Assembly: GCF_028475105.1 (NCBI RefSeq) | Contig: NZ_CP116936.1 | Coordinates: 2,232,001 to 2,296,000 of the forward strand | Direction of reading: 5' to 3' | From: Micromonospora sp. LH3U1 | GTDB taxonomy: Bacteria; Actinomycetota; Actinomycetes; Mycobacteriales; Micromonosporaceae | Length of the DNA: 64,000 nt | Shown: positions 38,070-47,200 of the stretch, in pieces | How the letters are laid out: the number at the start of each line of letters is the position of its first letter | How positions within the stretch are numbered: position 1 is the stretch's first letter | Notes under the pieces: generated by a model | Databases searched by the model: none | The model's input: only the letters and a program-made list of their open reading frames with translations | Told to the model about the DNA's origin: nothing | Program-made: the position numbers and the translations under genes

Positions 38070-39346
38070 GGAAGCTCCACCCGGACCAGGGTAGGCCCGC
38101 CGGGCGGGCTGGCGAGCAACAGCCGGCCGTCCGCGGCGGCGACCCGGTCGGCGAGGCCGGTCAGACCGGTGCCCCGGGCCGGGTCGGCACCGCCGTGGCC
38201 GTCGTCGGACACCTCGACGACGAGGTCCCCGCCGGCCCGGGTGAGGCGTACGTCGGCGCGGGTCGCCTCGGCGTGCCGGGCGATGTTGCCCAGCGCCTCG
38301 GACACCACGAAGTAGGCGGTGGTCTCCACGATCTCCGGCAACTCGCCGTGGAGGTCGGCGTGCACGGTGACCGGGATGGTGGCCGCGTCGGCCAGCTCGC
38401 GTACGGCGCCGGCCAGGCCGAGATCGGTGAGGCTCTGCGGCCGGATGCCGTGCACCAACTGCCGCAACATCACCATCAGGCCCCGGGCCTGGTCGTGCGC
38501 GACGGCGAGGGGCCGGGCGGCGGGGGAGTCCTCGGGTACGTCCAGCCGGGCCAGGCCCAGCTGGAGGGTGAGGCTGGTCAGCCGGGGTTGTGCGCCGTCG
38601 TGCAGGTCACGCTCGATCCGTCGCCGTTCGGCCTCGTACGCGCCAACCAGCCGGGTCCGGGACCGGGCGACCTCGCGCAGCGCCGCGTCCACCGGCCGGG
38701 CCAGCAGCCACCGGGCCACGGCGGCCTGGACGGCGGCGAGCAGCCCGGCCGCGTACCAGAGCACCGGGATGAGCAGCACGCCGACGATCGCGTACGGAAT
38801 GGCCTCACCGGGGGTGTGCACCGTCCGCCAGATCACGACGGGCTGGTTGGCGTCCCCGGCCAGCCAGGGGCTCGTGACCATGCCGAGGTCGAGCAGTACG
38901 AGCAGTAGGAAGACCCAGTACGCGACCGGCGCGAACCCGCCCAACCAGAACAGGTACGCCACCTCCCGCCAGGTCGCGGCGGCACGGTAGCGGGCGGCCA
39001 GGCCCGGCCACGGTGACGCGGGCAGTGGGCGGCCGTCCACGAGCCTCAGCCGCCACCGTTCGATGGCGGCCACCGGGAAGCTCACGATCGGGGCCAGCGC
39101 CAGCAGGATGAGGCTGCCGGCTGCCAGGAACAGCATCAGCGCGATGCTCGGCGGTCGGTTGTGCTGCCGGAACGCGTTGGCGGCGGCCAGCATGGGTGCG
39201 CCGATGACGAGCAGCCCGATGGTGAGCATGCCGGCGATCGGCACGGTGCTGATCAGGTAGGCCAGTGCCCGCCAGGGCCAGCCGGAGATCAACCAGTCGC
39301 GGCGGCGCAGCGCCTCAGCCAGGTGCGGAGGGTGTTCCGAGGTCAT
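38057..39346 (-). CDS. Sensor histidine kinase, HisKA_3 type
   Basis: A protein of 429 residues. The N-terminal half has about six membrane helices in a DUF4153/sensor-like arrangement with short outside loops, so it probably senses the membrane. HisKA_3 follows with H249 in 'ERDLHDGAQPRL', then the HATPase with 'EALGNIARHAEATRADV' and 'VSDDGHGGADPARGTGLTGL'. It phosphorylates the adjacent NarL-type regulator. ATG 39346 is the start, with TAGCGT 7 bases upstream (leaderless); a far longer open frame upstream overlaps the divergent SDR gene and is not coding. Confidence 0.92.
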   Translation of the reverse strand: MTSEHPPHLAEALRRRDWLISGWPWRALAYLISTVPIAGMLTIGLLVIGAPMLAAANAFRQHNRPPSIALMLFLAAGSLILLALAPIVSFPVAAIERWRLRLVDGRPLPASPWPGLAARYRAAATWREVAYLFWLGGFAPVAYWVFLLLVLLDLGMVTSPWLAGDANQPVVIWRTVHTPGEAIPYAIVGVLLIPVLWYAAGLLAAVQAAVARWLLARPVDAALREVARSRTRLVGAYEAERRRIERDLHDGAQPRLTSLTLQLGLARLDVPEDSPAARPLAVAHDQARGLMVMLRQLVHGIRPQSLTDLGLAGAVRELADAATIPVTVHADLHGELPEIVETTAYFVVSEALGNIARHAEATRADVRLTRAGGDLVVEVSDDGHGGADPARGTGLTGLADRVAAADGRLLLASPPGGPTLVRVELPCRR

Positions 39347-39547
39347 GCCGCAGACGCTAGTCATGACGACCGGGCCGCCCCAGCCGTCCAGATCCACTTC
39401 CGGGGTATGCCCAGCCCTACCGTCGCCGCCCACGGCGGTCCGGGCGAACGGGTGCGGTGCGGGCGAACGGGTGTGGTGCGGCCGGAAAGGGGAAGAACGC
39501 GCCGTCACGCGGCTCGCGTGACCTGTGCTGGCGGCGGCTGGAGAGAC

Positions 39548-40243
39548 ATGGGTGCCAGAACCTTCGTGGTGGTCGGCGGTACCAGCGGGCTCGGCCTCGC
39601 GGTGGCCCGACTGCTGGTGAACGAGCACCAGGTCGTGGTGTTCGGCAACGTGCCGGCCGAGGTCGCCGCGGTGACCGACGAGCTGGGTTGCGACGGGGCG
39701 CTCTGCGACATCTCCTCCTACGAGCAGGTCCGCGACGGGTTCGCCGATGTGGCGGAGCGCTACGGCACGATCGACGGCGTGGCGGCCTGCGCCTCGATGT
39801 GGGCGGGCGGCGACCTCATGGACCTGTCGGTGGAGCACATCCGCCGGGCCGTGGAGATCAACGTTTTGGGCATCACGTACCTGCTGCGGGAGGCGGTGGA
39901 GCACCTGCACCGGCAGGGCCACGGGAACCTCGTGTACATCGGCGCGCTGGCGCTGGCGGCACCCCGGCCCGGCATCCCCATCTATCGAGCTACCAAGAGC
40001 TACGGCACCAGCCTCGTCGATTCGCTGGCCGAGGCCCAGCACAGCAACCGGGTGAAGGTGATGCAGCTACATCCCGGGCCGATGCCGACGCGGCTGCAGG
40101 AACGGGTCGGCGCCGAGTTCCTGGACGAGGTGTACGCCATGCCCGAACAGGTCGCCACCGAGGTCGTCCGGCTGCTGCTGCTCGAACCCGACGATCTCTA
40201 CGTCTCCGGTGAGCGCGTGTTGCGCGCGGACGGGCGGTGGTGA
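39548..40243 (+). CDS. Short-chain dehydrogenase/reductase lacking the catalytic serine
   Basis: A protein of 231 residues. The NAD(P) motif is 'GGTSGLG' (10-16); Y146 and K150 are in 'YRATK'. The position normally holding the catalytic serine, 13 residues before the tyrosine, is A133 in 'VYIGALALAAP', with no serine nearby. It may be a divergent or non-catalytic SDR. ATG 39548 has 'ctggagag' before it. Its stop overlaps the next gene (GTGA), so it is coupled to the MFS exporter, which hints at a shared metabolite. Confidence 0.85.
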   Translation: MGARTFVVVGGTSGLGLAVARLLVNEHQVVVFGNVPAEVAAVTDELGCDGALCDISSYEQVRDGFADVAERYGTIDGVAACASMWAGGDLMDLSVEHIRRAVEINVLGITYLLREAVEHLHRQGHGNLVYIGALALAAPRPGIPIYRATKSYGTSLVDSLAEAQHSNRVKVMQLHPGPMPTRLQERVGAEFLDEVYAMPEQVATEVVRLLLLEPDDLYVSGERVLRADGRW

Positions 40244-41871
40244 CGGCCGCAGCCGGACCCGACGACCGTCCGGCCTCGGCGTGGGCGCCGCTGCGGACGG
40301 CGGCCTACCGCAACCTGTGGCTGGCCCTGCTCGCCGCCAACATCGGCACCTGGATGCAGACCGTCGGCGCGCAGTGGCTGCTGATCCACCACTCCAACGC
40401 CTCCACCCTGGTCGCGCTGGTCCAGACCGCCAGCCTGCTGCCGGTGCTGCTGCTGGCGTTGCCCGCCGGGGTGTTGGCCGACAGCTTCGACCGCCGGCAC
40501 CTGCTGATCGCCGTGCAGCTGTTCCTGGTGGCGGTGGCGGTGGCGTTGACGCTGCTCACCCTCACCAACCGGATGCCTCCGGCGCTGCTGCTCACCCTCA
40601 CCTTCGCGTTCGGGGTCGGGCAGGCGCTCACCCTGCCGGCCTGGGCGGCGGTGATCCCCGAGCTGGTGCCGCAGGACCAGCTGCGATCGGCCTCCGCGCT
40701 CGGTTCGATAAGCGTGAACGTGGCGCGGGCGGTCGGACCCGCGGTGGCCGGTGTGCTGATCGCCCGCACCGGCGTCACCCCGGTCTTCGGCCTCAACGCC
40801 GTCGCGTTCCTGATCTTCACGTACGCGTTGTGGCGCTGGCGGCCCGGTAACGCCCGCGCGGTCGAGGTACCCGAGCGGTTCACCGCCGCGTTGCGCGCCG
40901 GTAGCCGATACGTCCGCCACTCGCCGATCGTGCGCCGACTGTTGCGTCGTGCACTGGTCTTCGTGGTCCCGGCCAGCGCGCTGTGGGCGCTGCTGCCGTT
41001 GGTGGCCAGCCGGCGGCTGGGGCTGGGCTCCGGCGGGTACGGGCTGCTGCTGGCCGCCCTCGGCGTGGGCGCCATCGCGGGCGGTGTGCTGCTCGCGGTG
41101 ATCCGCACCCGGCTGTCGGCCAACCAGCTCCTGCTGATCGCCGGGGCGCTGTTCACCGTGGCGCTGACCGTGGTCGCCACCGTGCGGTCGGTGCCGCTGG
41201 TGCTCATCGCCCTGCTGCCCGCCGGGGCGGCCTGGGTGACGGTGCTGGCCAACGTCAACGCCGAGATGCAGCTCTTCCTGCCCAGCTGGGTACGGGCCCG
41301 AGGACTGGCCGTCTATCAGGTGTGTTTCGCGGGCGGGCAGGCGGTCGGCGCGCTGGTCTGGGGGCTGGTGGCCGACATGGCCGGGCTGGAACTCGCCTAC
41401 CTCGCGGCGGCGGCGCTGATGCTGGTCGGCACGGTGACGAGTCGGATCTGGCCGTTGCCGAACCTGCGGTCGGTGAATCGCGAACCGGCGGCCTACTGGC
41501 CGCAACTGCACCTGGCGCACGAGCCGGACCCGGGGGTGGGGCCGGTGCTGGTGACCGTGCAGTACACCGTCCGGCCGGAGCACACCCAGCCGTTCCTGGC
41601 GGCGATGGACCTGGTGCGCGGTGCCCGGCAGCGGACCGGCGCGATGCGCTGGGGTCTGTTCCGACCGGCCGAGACGACGGACCGGTTCGTCGAGGTGTAC
41701 CTGGTGCCGTCCTGGGGCGAGCACCTGCGCCAGCACGGCGGCCGGTTGACGGGCGAGGACCGCGCGGCCGAGGAACGGGCCCGGGAGCTGACCGACGGCG
41801 AGCTGCTGGTACGACACCTGGTGCCCGCCGCCGCCGGCCCGGCGCTCTCCGACGACCGCGAGGCCGTGTGA
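40240..41871 (+). CDS. MFS exporter (EntS-like, MFS_3) with C-terminal ABM-like domain
   Basis: A protein of 543 residues. About 12 helices occupy residues 15-410, with 'NIGTWMQTVGAQWLL' and 'LPAGVLADSFDRRHLL' as in the transmembrane secretion effector family (enterobactin exporter-like). The last 110 residues ('VTVQYTVRPEHTQPFLAAM' ... 'HLRQHGGRLTGEDR') resemble an antibiotic-biosynthesis monooxygenase-type ferredoxin fold, an extension known in this transporter family. GTG 40240 overlaps the SDR stop; GTG 40237 is equally possible. It probably exports a small molecule. Confidence 0.85.
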   Translation: MTAAAGPDDRPASAWAPLRTAAYRNLWLALLAANIGTWMQTVGAQWLLIHHSNASTLVALVQTASLLPVLLLALPAGVLADSFDRRHLLIAVQLFLVAVAVALTLLTLTNRMPPALLLTLTFAFGVGQALTLPAWAAVIPELVPQDQLRSASALGSISVNVARAVGPAVAGVLIARTGVTPVFGLNAVAFLIFTYALWRWRPGNARAVEVPERFTAALRAGSRYVRHSPIVRRLLRRALVFVVPASALWALLPLVASRRLGLGSGGYGLLLAALGVGAIAGGVLLAVIRTRLSANQLLLIAGALFTVALTVVATVRSVPLVLIALLPAGAAWVTVLANVNAEMQLFLPSWVRARGLAVYQVCFAGGQAVGALVWGLVADMAGLELAYLAAAALMLVGTVTSRIWPLPNLRSVNREPAAYWPQLHLAHEPDPGVGPVLVTVQYTVRPEHTQPFLAAMDLVRGARQRTGAMRWGLFRPAETTDRFVEVYLVPSWGEHLRQHGGRLTGEDRAAEERARELTDGELLVRHLVPAAAGPALSDDREAV

Positions 41872-42024
41872 CCGGGTCGCCGCCAACTGCGTCAACGCGG
41901 CGTCACGATCGCGGCGATCGGCGTAGCGGAAGCGTGAAAACACTGGCCGGCACCGCCCCCGTCGCGGTGCCATTGCCTTCGGCGGGCCCGAGGTACGGGC
42001 CGTCGCCCTCGCCGGAGGCGTGCT

Positions 42025-42402
42025 GTGGTTGTCGATCAGAAGCAGAAGACCGCGGTGGTCGACGAGCCGACCCCGACCGGGGTGAGCGTGGCGATCGGGT
42101 GGACGGTGATGATCGGTGCCGCACTGCTCGCCGGAGGGGTGTTCTCCTCGGCCGAGCTGCCGGCCCGGACGCTGGTCATGTGTGTCGCCGCCGGCGGCTA
42201 CGCGGCGGTGGTGGCCGATCTTCGCGCGGTCGCCGCGGTGACCGGGCTGGGCATGGCGACCTTCGTCGGCTTCCTGGCCCACCACTTCGGTGATCTGAGC
42301 GCAGGCGGGGACGCCTGGTCGTACGCGGTGGTGATCGCCTTCGCGGCCACGCTCGGCGCTGGCTACCGCTGGCTGCGGTCGATGACCCCGGCAGCGGACT
42401 GA
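42025..42402 (+). CDS. Small integral membrane protein, 125 residues
   Basis: Four hydrophobic segments (about 21-41, 47-63, 68-88, 97-115) after a polar 18-residue start. The organisation recalls the four-helix DUF4118 sensor region of KdpD-type kinases, but stands alone. The GTG 42025 start is tentative, without a good ribosome site. It sits between the MFS exporter and the TetR regulator on the same strand. Function is unknown. Confidence 0.6.
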   Translation: MVVDQKQKTAVVDEPTPTGVSVAIGWTVMIGAALLAGGVFSSAELPARTLVMCVAAGGYAAVVADLRAVAAVTGLGMATFVGFLAHHFGDLSAGGDAWSYAVVIAFAATLGAGYRWLRSMTPAAD

Positions 42403-42442
42403 CCGACGCCAGGGCAGGGGCGGCCGGCCCCCAACAGGGCGG

Positions 42443-42455
42443 CGTACGCCGTACG
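42443..42455. promoter_or_regulatory. Palindromic operator CGTACG-C-CGTACG
   Basis: A 6-1-6 inverted repeat 25 bases upstream of the TetR start, just before its TAGGAT -10-like box (42466-42471). It is identical, apart from the centre base, to the palindrome at 13609-13621 before the Drr-type exporter. An autoregulatory TetR site is likely. Confidence 0.65.
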
Positions 42456-42480
42456 TCCGCGTTGTTAGGATGGCCGCACC

Positions 42481-43275
42481 ATGGCGAGTGAGCGCAAGGC
42501 GACCGCGGACCCGGCCCGCAGCCTGGCCATCCTCTGGCGCACCCGGGAGCCGACCAGCCGCAGCGCCGGGCCCGGGCTCAGCGTCGACCGGATCGTCCGA
42601 GCCGCGATCGACATCGCCGACGCCGAGGGTCTCGACGCGCTGACCATGCGCCGGGTCGGCGAGGCGCTGGGTGTCGGCACCATGTCGGTCTACACCTACG
42701 TGCCGGGCAAGGCCGAACTCGTCGACGTCATGATCGACACCGCGTACGGCGAGATGCCGCGCCCAGCCGTCGAGGGAGACTGGCGGGCCCGGCTGGAGCG
42801 GATCGCCCGCGACAACATGGCGCTCTACCAGCGGCATCCCTGGATGCTGCGGGCCGAGACGACCCGACCGGTGCTCGGCCCCCACCTGGTGGCCAAGTAC
42901 GACCACGAGCTCGGGGCGGTCGTCGACATCGGGCTCACCGACGTCGAGATGGACGCGGTGCTCACGCTCGTCCTGGGCCACGTGAAGAGCGCCGCCCGGG
43001 CCGCCTCCGAGGTGGTCGACCTGGAGCGCGAGACCGGCATGACCGACGGCCAGTGGTGGCAGTCGCACGCGCCCTGGCTGGAGACGTTCATGACGGCCGG
43101 CAACTACCCGACCGCCTCCCGGGTCGGCACCGCGGCCGGCCAGCAGCACGGTGCCGCGTACGGCCCGGAGTACGCCTTCGAGTTCGGTCTGCAACGCGTC
43201 CTTGACGGGATCTCGGTGGTGGTCGCCGAGCGGGCGACCGCCGGCTGGCCCGGCCCGGTCAGGGGTACTGCGTAA
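42481..43275 (+). CDS. TetR-family regulator with TetR_C_1 domain
   Basis: A protein of 264 residues. A basic N-terminal extension (1-35) precedes the helix-turn-helix ('LTMRRVGEALGVGTMSVYTY', about 54-73). The C-terminal domain ('RHPWMLRAETTRPVLGPH', 'FGLQRVLDGISVVV') is that of tetracycline-repressor-like TetR_C proteins, which often neighbour Drr-type exporters. The palindrome upstream suggests autoregulation. Its last 17 bases overlap the convergent cupin gene. By operator identity it may also govern the exporter at 13.6-15.5 kb. Confidence 0.9.
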   Translation: MASERKATADPARSLAILWRTREPTSRSAGPGLSVDRIVRAAIDIADAEGLDALTMRRVGEALGVGTMSVYTYVPGKAELVDVMIDTAYGEMPRPAVEGDWRARLERIARDNMALYQRHPWMLRAETTRPVLGPHLVAKYDHELGAVVDIGLTDVEMDAVLTLVLGHVKSAARAASEVVDLERETGMTDGQWWQSHAPWLETFMTAGNYPTASRVGTAAGQQHGAAYGPEYAFEFGLQRVLDGISVVVAERATAGWPGPVRGTA

Positions 43276-43606
43276 CCAGGGGCTCGTCCGCCTCGACGAC
43301 GTACGTCGAGAGCATCATCGTGGTGGTGTCGTCGGTGACGTTGCGGGCGTTGTGGATCGTCCGGGGCGGGATCAGGAACGGCTCTCCGGCGTGGATGGTC
43401 AGTGTCGGCCGGTCGTCGAACTCCATGTCCACCGTGCCGCGGATGAGATAGCCGACCTCCTCGCCCGGGTGGCTGTGCCGTCCTGACGCCAGCCCGACCG
43501 GTATCTCGAAGAGGGTCTGCACGATCAGACGGCCCGGTGCGGAGGCCGGATGGCGCTGCAGTTCGGTGCGCTTGACGCTGGGGGCGCCACCGGAATCGCT
43601 CGCCAC
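43259..43606 (-). CDS. Single-domain cupin protein
   Basis: A protein of 115 residues with both cupin motifs: 'GRHSHPGEEVGYLIRG' with H44, H46 and E50, and 'PPRTIHNARN' with H85, giving a complete 3-His-1-Glu metal site. It is a small cytoplasmic beta-barrel; substrates in this family vary, so no reaction can be named. GTG 43606 is the start. It converges on and overlaps the TetR gene by 17 bases. Confidence 0.85.
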   Translation of the reverse strand: MASDSGGAPSVKRTELQRHPASAPGRLIVQTLFEIPVGLASGRHSHPGEEVGYLIRGTVDMEFDDRPTLTIHAGEPFLIPPRTIHNARNVTDDTTTMMLSTYVVEADEPLVTQYP

Positions 43607-43816
43607 AGTTGCTGCCTCCCTGACGCAGATACGGCAAATCTAGTGTGATCTGTTCCCGTCTGCGGCCGGAACGGCCGCGCTGCCCACCGCCTCCCGGGCC
43701 AGTCACCACCGGCCGCTGACCTCGACGGCCGGGCGAGGCGGAACCCGCCCGGGGGTGGTCGTCCGGGTGGTACGACTGGGGCGGCGGTGGCCGCTGCGGG
43801 CCGGGGAAGGGTGGTG

Positions 43817-44998
43817 ATGGCGAACGGGCTTCCGGGGCGGCTGCTGCAACGGCGCGAGGACTCCCGCCGGGCGTCGTTCCTGGAGCTCTTCTTCGACCTG
43901 GCGTTCATCTTCGCGCTGACCCGGCTGTCCCGGGCGCTGCTCGACGACCCCAGCCTCAACGGCGGCTTCCAGGTGCTGGTGATGCTGGCGGCGCTCTGGT
44001 GGGTGTGGTTCGTGACCGCCTGGTCGGCGGACTGGTTCGACCCGCGTACCCCGCTGATCGTCGCCCTGCTGCTCTGGGTGATGTTCGGTGGTCTGCTGAT
44101 GGCCGCGGCCGTGCCCACCGCGTTCACCGAGCACGCCATGGTGTTCGCCGTCGCCTACGTTGCCATCCACCTGGGCCGGGCGGCGCTGCTGATCCCCGCC
44201 CTGCGGGGGCATCCGCTGCAACTGCGTACCGTGCGGGTGGCGGTCTGGTTCGCGATCTCCGGCGTGCTCTGGGTGGTCGGGGCGGTCGTCGCCCCGGCCC
44301 GGGGGGTGCTCTGGGCGCTGGCCCTGGTGCTGGAGTATTCGCTGGCTCGGCTGCGCTGGCCGTTCGTACGGCTCGGGCGCAGTTCCTGGCCGGACCTTCA
44401 GGTGAACGGCAGACACCTCTCCGAGCGCTACCAACAGATCTTCATCATCGCGCTCGGTGAGCTGATCCTGATGTCCGGAGTCACCTACAGCGAATCCGGC
44501 CTGGACCGGGGCAGCACCATGGCGTTCGCCCTGGCGTTCGTGACCGCGGTGGCTCTCGCCCGGCTCTATCTCGTACCCGCCGGCGCGCGGCTGGGCGCCA
44601 GCATCGAGGAGGCTGGCCCGCCCGGCAGCAAGCTGGCGCTCACGGCGGGCTACCTGCACCTGGTCATGATCGCCGGCGTCCTGGCCACCTCCGCCGGTTT
44701 GGAGATGTCGATCGACGACCCCGGGGCGCGGGAACCGGAGCGAATGGTCGTGACCGTCGCCGGTCCGGCGCTCTTCCTGACCGGCCGGATCCTGCTGTCG
44801 GCTGCCGTCGACGCCAGTTTGCCCTGGGCCCGGCTGGTCGGCCTACCGGTCATCATCCTGGCCGGTGTCGCGAGCGTGAAGCTTCCGCTGGTCGGCGGCA
44901 ACGCGGTCGTCACCGGTGTGCTCCTGTTGATCGTCGTGCTCGATGCGATGCCCGGCGCAGGGGGGCCGGGTCGACCGGCTGGGCGGACCGATGGATGA
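43817..44998 (+). CDS. ltrA: Low-temperature-requirement protein A (LtrA) family membrane protein
   Basis: A membrane protein of 393 residues with about ten helices. It begins with the family signature 'ASFLELFFDLAFIFALTRLS' followed by 'WVWFVTAWSADWFDP', and has 'LSERYQQIFIIALGE' in the middle. LtrA was first linked to growth of Listeria at low temperature; its molecular function is unknown. ATG 43817 follows 'ggaagggtggtg'. It overlaps the next gene by 8 bases (44991-44998), so the two are probably co-translated. Confidence 0.88.
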   Translation: MANGLPGRLLQRREDSRRASFLELFFDLAFIFALTRLSRALLDDPSLNGGFQVLVMLAALWWVWFVTAWSADWFDPRTPLIVALLLWVMFGGLLMAAAVPTAFTEHAMVFAVAYVAIHLGRAALLIPALRGHPLQLRTVRVAVWFAISGVLWVVGAVVAPARGVLWALALVLEYSLARLRWPFVRLGRSSWPDLQVNGRHLSERYQQIFIIALGELILMSGVTYSESGLDRGSTMAFALAFVTAVALARLYLVPAGARLGASIEEAGPPGSKLALTAGYLHLVMIAGVLATSAGLEMSIDDPGAREPERMVVTVAGPALFLTGRILLSAAVDASLPWARLVGLPVIILAGVASVKLPLVGGNAVVTGVLLLIVVLDAMPGAGGPGRPAGRTDG

Positions 44999-47159
44999 AA
45001 GCTCACCGCCGCGCCGTGAGCGGCCCGGACGGCACGACATCGTGGAGTTGCGAGTGCACGGCGTGTCGGGTGCGCGACCGGAGAAGGTCCTCGGCCGGGC
45101 ACACGTCCGGCAGGTCGCGGGTGACGACAGCGGTGGCTTCCACCGCCCCACCGGGTCGGACGGCACCGGGCCGGACGGGGTGACGCTGGAGGCGTATCGA
45201 TGGGGTGACCTGCCCTCGGGCACCGTGGCCCGGACGTTCTCCCTGGTCTTCCTGCTGCCGTTCATGCTCAGCAACGTGGCGGTCTGGATGCGGCCGACCG
45301 GCCGTCGTAGTGGCGCCGGCGTCACCGTGCTGTGCCGGCTCCTCGCGCTCAACCTCACCGTGCTGTACGTGGTGTCCATCGCGGGGGTGGCACTCGACCT
45401 GCTCGCCTGGCGCTGTCTGGGCGTGGCCCGGTGCCGCGCTCCGTTCGACACGATGGCCGGGCTGGATGGCCGGCAGGTCGGGCCGCGGTTGGCGGTGCTG
45501 GCTCTGCTGCCGATCGCCGCCGTCGCCTTCCTCCGACTGCTGGGCACCCGCCGGCCCCGCCCGGCCGGCAACCCGCTGTGGGCCGTCGAGCCGATGGTGG
45601 GACGGCTGCGGGCGATCCACGTCGCCGCCGCGCTCGCCGTGCTCAACCTGGTGCTGCTCACGGCCCGTACCGTTGGGGGTGGGACGCTCTCGACGACTGT
45701 GCTCCTGACGCTCAGCGGAGCGGTGCTGCTGGCCTGCGCCGGGCTGCTCGCAGTCCCCGGAATGTTGGACCGGGCGGCGATCAGACCGACGGTCACCCGG
45801 GCCGCCAGCACGGTGGGTGCGGTGGCCGGTGGCCTGAGCGTGGCCACCATCCTCACCGTCGCCCTGGACCGGCGCGCCTGGCCGTCGTCGGCCGGGCTGC
45901 CGGGCTACGACGGGATCGCCAGCTGGGCACTGTTCAGCCAGATGTCGCTGCTGGTGGCGCTGAGTGGACTGGTGCTGTGGCACCACGGTCGGGGAGAACG
46001 CCGTAACGCGCTGCCGCGGGGGTTGGGCGCGGCGGTGGTCGCGGCCATCGCGGTCGGCCTGGGCAACGTGTTCTCCGCCAACCTCGTCTATCAGAGCGGG
46101 AACCTGCTTGGCGGGTACCGCGGCGACGGTGGGCCGCCACTGCCGTACCAGTGGACGATCCTGGCGTTCTTTCTGCACGTGAGCGCGGGCGTGGTGCTGT
46201 GTGGTGCGATGACCCTCCTGTCCCGGCGACGCCGGTGGCGTGCGGCGGCGGCGATCACCGCCCGCGACTTCCCGGCGGTGCCGCCGAAGGGCGCTGGGCG
46301 GCTGCGACAGGTGACGGAGGCGGTCGCCCGGGCGCGGTTCGCCGAGTGGCTGGGACTGCTCGCTGTCACGTATGCGGCGCTCGCGGCGATCGGCCTGGCC
46401 ACCGCGCTGCTGCGGGTGTTCGACCTGGCACCGGACCAGCTGGCACAGCAGGTCTTCGGGCTTCCGGCCGGGGCCGTCGGAATGGGGCTCGCCGCGGGCA
46501 GTTACTTCGCCGCCGCGCTGGTCCTGGCCCTGCTCCTGGGTGGGATGTTCGCCTACCGTACGGCGTGGTTCCGCCGGCACGTCGGCATCCTGTGGGACCT
46601 GGGCACCTTCTGGCCCCGGGCCGCGCACCCGTTCGCACCCCCGAGCTACGCCGACCGGGCGGTGCCGGAGTTGGCCGACCGGATAACCCACCTGACCGAG
46701 CGACACAACGGGGTGCTGCTCTGTGGGCACAGCCATGGTTCGGTGCTGCTGGCCCTCGCGGTGCTGCGGCTGCCCCCGCCGGTACGCCAGCGCGTCGCGC
46801 TGCTCACCTACGGGTCGCCGCTGGACCGCCTGTACGCCCGGCTCTTTCCGGGCTACCTCAACCAGGAGGTGCTGCGCACGGTGGGGGAGCGGGTCGAGTG
46901 GCGGTGGCTCAACCTGTGGCGGGACACCGACCCCGTCGGTGGTTGGATCTTCGCCGCGCATCGACCCGGCGATCCGCTTCCGGACCCGGCCGATCCGGCC
47001 GGCCGTGTCGACCGGCGGTTACGGGACCCAGGGGACCTGCTGCCTCCGCCGGGTGAGGACCGTCCGCCGCCGGTGCGGGGGCACCATCCGGGCGAGTCCG
47101 ACCCCGAGTTCCGGGCGGCGGTGCGCGAACTCGCCGGTCGCCTCCGTGGCTCCGACTGA
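44991..47159 (+). CDS. Polytopic membrane protein with split alpha/beta-hydrolase motifs
   Basis: A protein of 722 residues. The N-terminus has 'IVELRVHGVSGARPE' with H23-G24, like the oxyanion-hole strand of lipases. Then come about ten membrane helices, and a C-terminal soluble part with the nucleophile elbow 'GHSHGS' (S581) and 'LLTYGSPLDRLYARLFP', as in class 3 lipases. The hydrolase fold thus seems to be interrupted by a membrane domain. It probably acts on a lipid or envelope ester. ATG 44991 lies inside the ltrA end. The tail is Pro/Asp-rich. Confidence 0.75.
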   Translation: MDESSPPRRERPGRHDIVELRVHGVSGARPEKVLGRAHVRQVAGDDSGGFHRPTGSDGTGPDGVTLEAYRWGDLPSGTVARTFSLVFLLPFMLSNVAVWMRPTGRRSGAGVTVLCRLLALNLTVLYVVSIAGVALDLLAWRCLGVARCRAPFDTMAGLDGRQVGPRLAVLALLPIAAVAFLRLLGTRRPRPAGNPLWAVEPMVGRLRAIHVAAALAVLNLVLLTARTVGGGTLSTTVLLTLSGAVLLACAGLLAVPGMLDRAAIRPTVTRAASTVGAVAGGLSVATILTVALDRRAWPSSAGLPGYDGIASWALFSQMSLLVALSGLVLWHHGRGERRNALPRGLGAAVVAAIAVGLGNVFSANLVYQSGNLLGGYRGDGGPPLPYQWTILAFFLHVSAGVVLCGAMTLLSRRRRWRAAAAITARDFPAVPPKGAGRLRQVTEAVARARFAEWLGLLAVTYAALAAIGLATALLRVFDLAPDQLAQQVFGLPAGAVGMGLAAGSYFAAALVLALLLGGMFAYRTAWFRRHVGILWDLGTFWPRAAHPFAPPSYADRAVPELADRITHLTERHNGVLLCGHSHGSVLLALAVLRLPPPVRQRVALLTYGSPLDRLYARLFPGYLNQEVLRTVGERVEWRWLNLWRDTDPVGGWIFAAHRPGDPLPDPADPAGRVDRRLRDPGDLLPPPGEDRPPPVRGHHPGESDPEFRAAVRELAGRLRGSD

Positions 47160-47200
47160 AGTTCCGTGGCTGCGCTGCCGATGTGCTGGGACGGGCGCGG

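Noticed and set aside
38057..40042. Long N-terminal extension of the histidine kinase
   Set aside because: The extension crosses the divergent SDR gene; the leaderless ATG at 39346 gives the normal kinase length.
40198..43194. A 998-codon open frame on the minus strand
   Set aside because: It lies antisense to the MFS, membrane and TetR genes, has the Arg/Gln/His-rich composition of shadow frames in GC-rich DNA, and no domain.
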